Source: Paraspadella gotoi (taxonomy: Eukaryota > Chaetognatha). Taken from it: a stretch of 64,000 nt of DNA. How positions within the stretch are numbered: the stretch's first letter is position 1; every line of letters begins with the position of its first letter. The notes beneath the pieces were generated by a model, which was not told the origin of the DNA, made no database searches, and saw only the letters and a list, made by a program, of their open reading frames with translations. Of the stretch, positions 63,530 through 64,000 are shown in pieces. Where the stretch lies: assembly GCA_051294375.1 (NCBI GenBank), contig JBJCIZ010001674.1, forward strand, positions 1 through 64,000. The letters run 5' to 3'. The position numbers and the translations under genes are program-made.

Positions 63530-64000
63530 ATAAATACACGGGCTAAGAAAGTCACTGAGGATTGGATGTAACGATCTTGTTTTAATAAAATTGTGGTCAC
63601 ACGTTGACCACTGGAGTTGGGATGAGGACGTTTTTTTTAGGCTGCGCCTTAATAAAATCACGGACGGAATATTACAGGCAGATCCAAAGGTTTTATTATT
63701 AGTATTCACGTCATCGTCTTGCGCAGAACCTTTTTATGTATATGACAAAGCTAAACAAAGAAAAGACGATTTCGAAGAGAAAAACTGATTAATAACTTGT
63801 AGATAATTAGCCGAGAACAAAATTGAAACCCGAGAAACCTGTTCTTTCTCCCCTTTTTTATATTTTTTTTATTTTGTAGTGAAGAGAAAGTTAATAAAAC
63901 AGATCAAATATAGAGAGAGAGAGCAAATGATTTCGGCCAAAGCGACTGGCCTGTTGGAAATTCATCATTTCCATCAAACTAGTGTCAAGTTATGAAATTA
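63530..64000. other. Window end, no recognised gene
   Basis: A GTG-led plus-strand frame (63591-63788) reads LNKITDGILQADPKVLLLVF and ends in a basic/acidic tail (YDKAKQRKDDFEEKN). It could be an exon but has no recognised motif. The rest is AT-rich with a GA run near 63913. Confidence 0.25.

Overview
The window looks like repeat-dominated nuclear DNA from an invertebrate animal. It is AT-rich, is full of GA/CT simple repeats, carries spliceosomal GT-AG signals and animal-type BEL/Pao and Ty3/Gypsy-like LTR retroelements, and contains six runs of N. I found no ordinary conserved host gene, no rRNA and no intact tRNA gene. The phylum cannot be fixed from the sequence.

Left part (1-10.2 kb). 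It opens with the 3' end of an LTR element (pol tail plus LTR at 396-625). Next come two foldback elements, a TTAA-flanked MITE with 13-bp termini and a perfect 25-bp-arm hairpin. A pol-less LTR element follows (5874-10197) that encodes a 471-aa low-complexity gag-like protein. A possible 56-aa secreted peptide lies at 2360-2530.

BEL/Pao element (10198-20356, minus strand). Both LTRs (403 and 418 bp), a PBS and a PPT are visible. Gag is frame-broken at its N-terminus, and a single in-frame UGA separates it from a long, otherwise open protease-RT-RNase H-integrase frame. Downstream, where some BEL/Pao elements carry env, is an unrecognised third ORF with a convincing 80-nt intron. A leader of about 1 kb and a 3' UTR with tandem hairpins complete it.

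Middle (20.4-32.8 kb). This holds simple repeats, a strongly diverged ~140-bp repeat cluster, two copies of an LTR-like repeat, a BEL/Pao leader fragment, a tRNA-like/stem-loop SINE candidate, a 64-aa membrane ORF whose stop codon overlaps a poly(A) signal, a plausible pol II promoter, and a minisatellite straddling a gap.

Giant palindrome (35.1-55.3 kb). Two inverted arms each carry, in the same order, a decayed Ty3/Gypsy-like pol, a nested ~3.5-kb non-autonomous LTR element with the same 4-bp target duplication (ATAC), a ~0.9-kb segment and a ~230-bp repeat. They enclose a 1.85-kb body with a 16-bp minisatellite. A second copy of this body (33.05-34.86 kb) sits between unrelated inverted arms. 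One arm has a 1.58-kb insertion with inverted ends and an ATCA duplication, and the other keeps the empty site. The same arm has lost 2.3 kb of pol. Both outer edges of the palindrome coincide with gaps, and the arms differ by many 1-base indels, so assembly quality is a serious caveat.

Right part (55.4-64 kb). This holds two tRNA-like SINE heads, tandem duplications, minisatellites, a very stable GCGAAGC-capped hairpin, a 3.8-kb long-TIR structure and a solo LTR with an ATAT target duplication.
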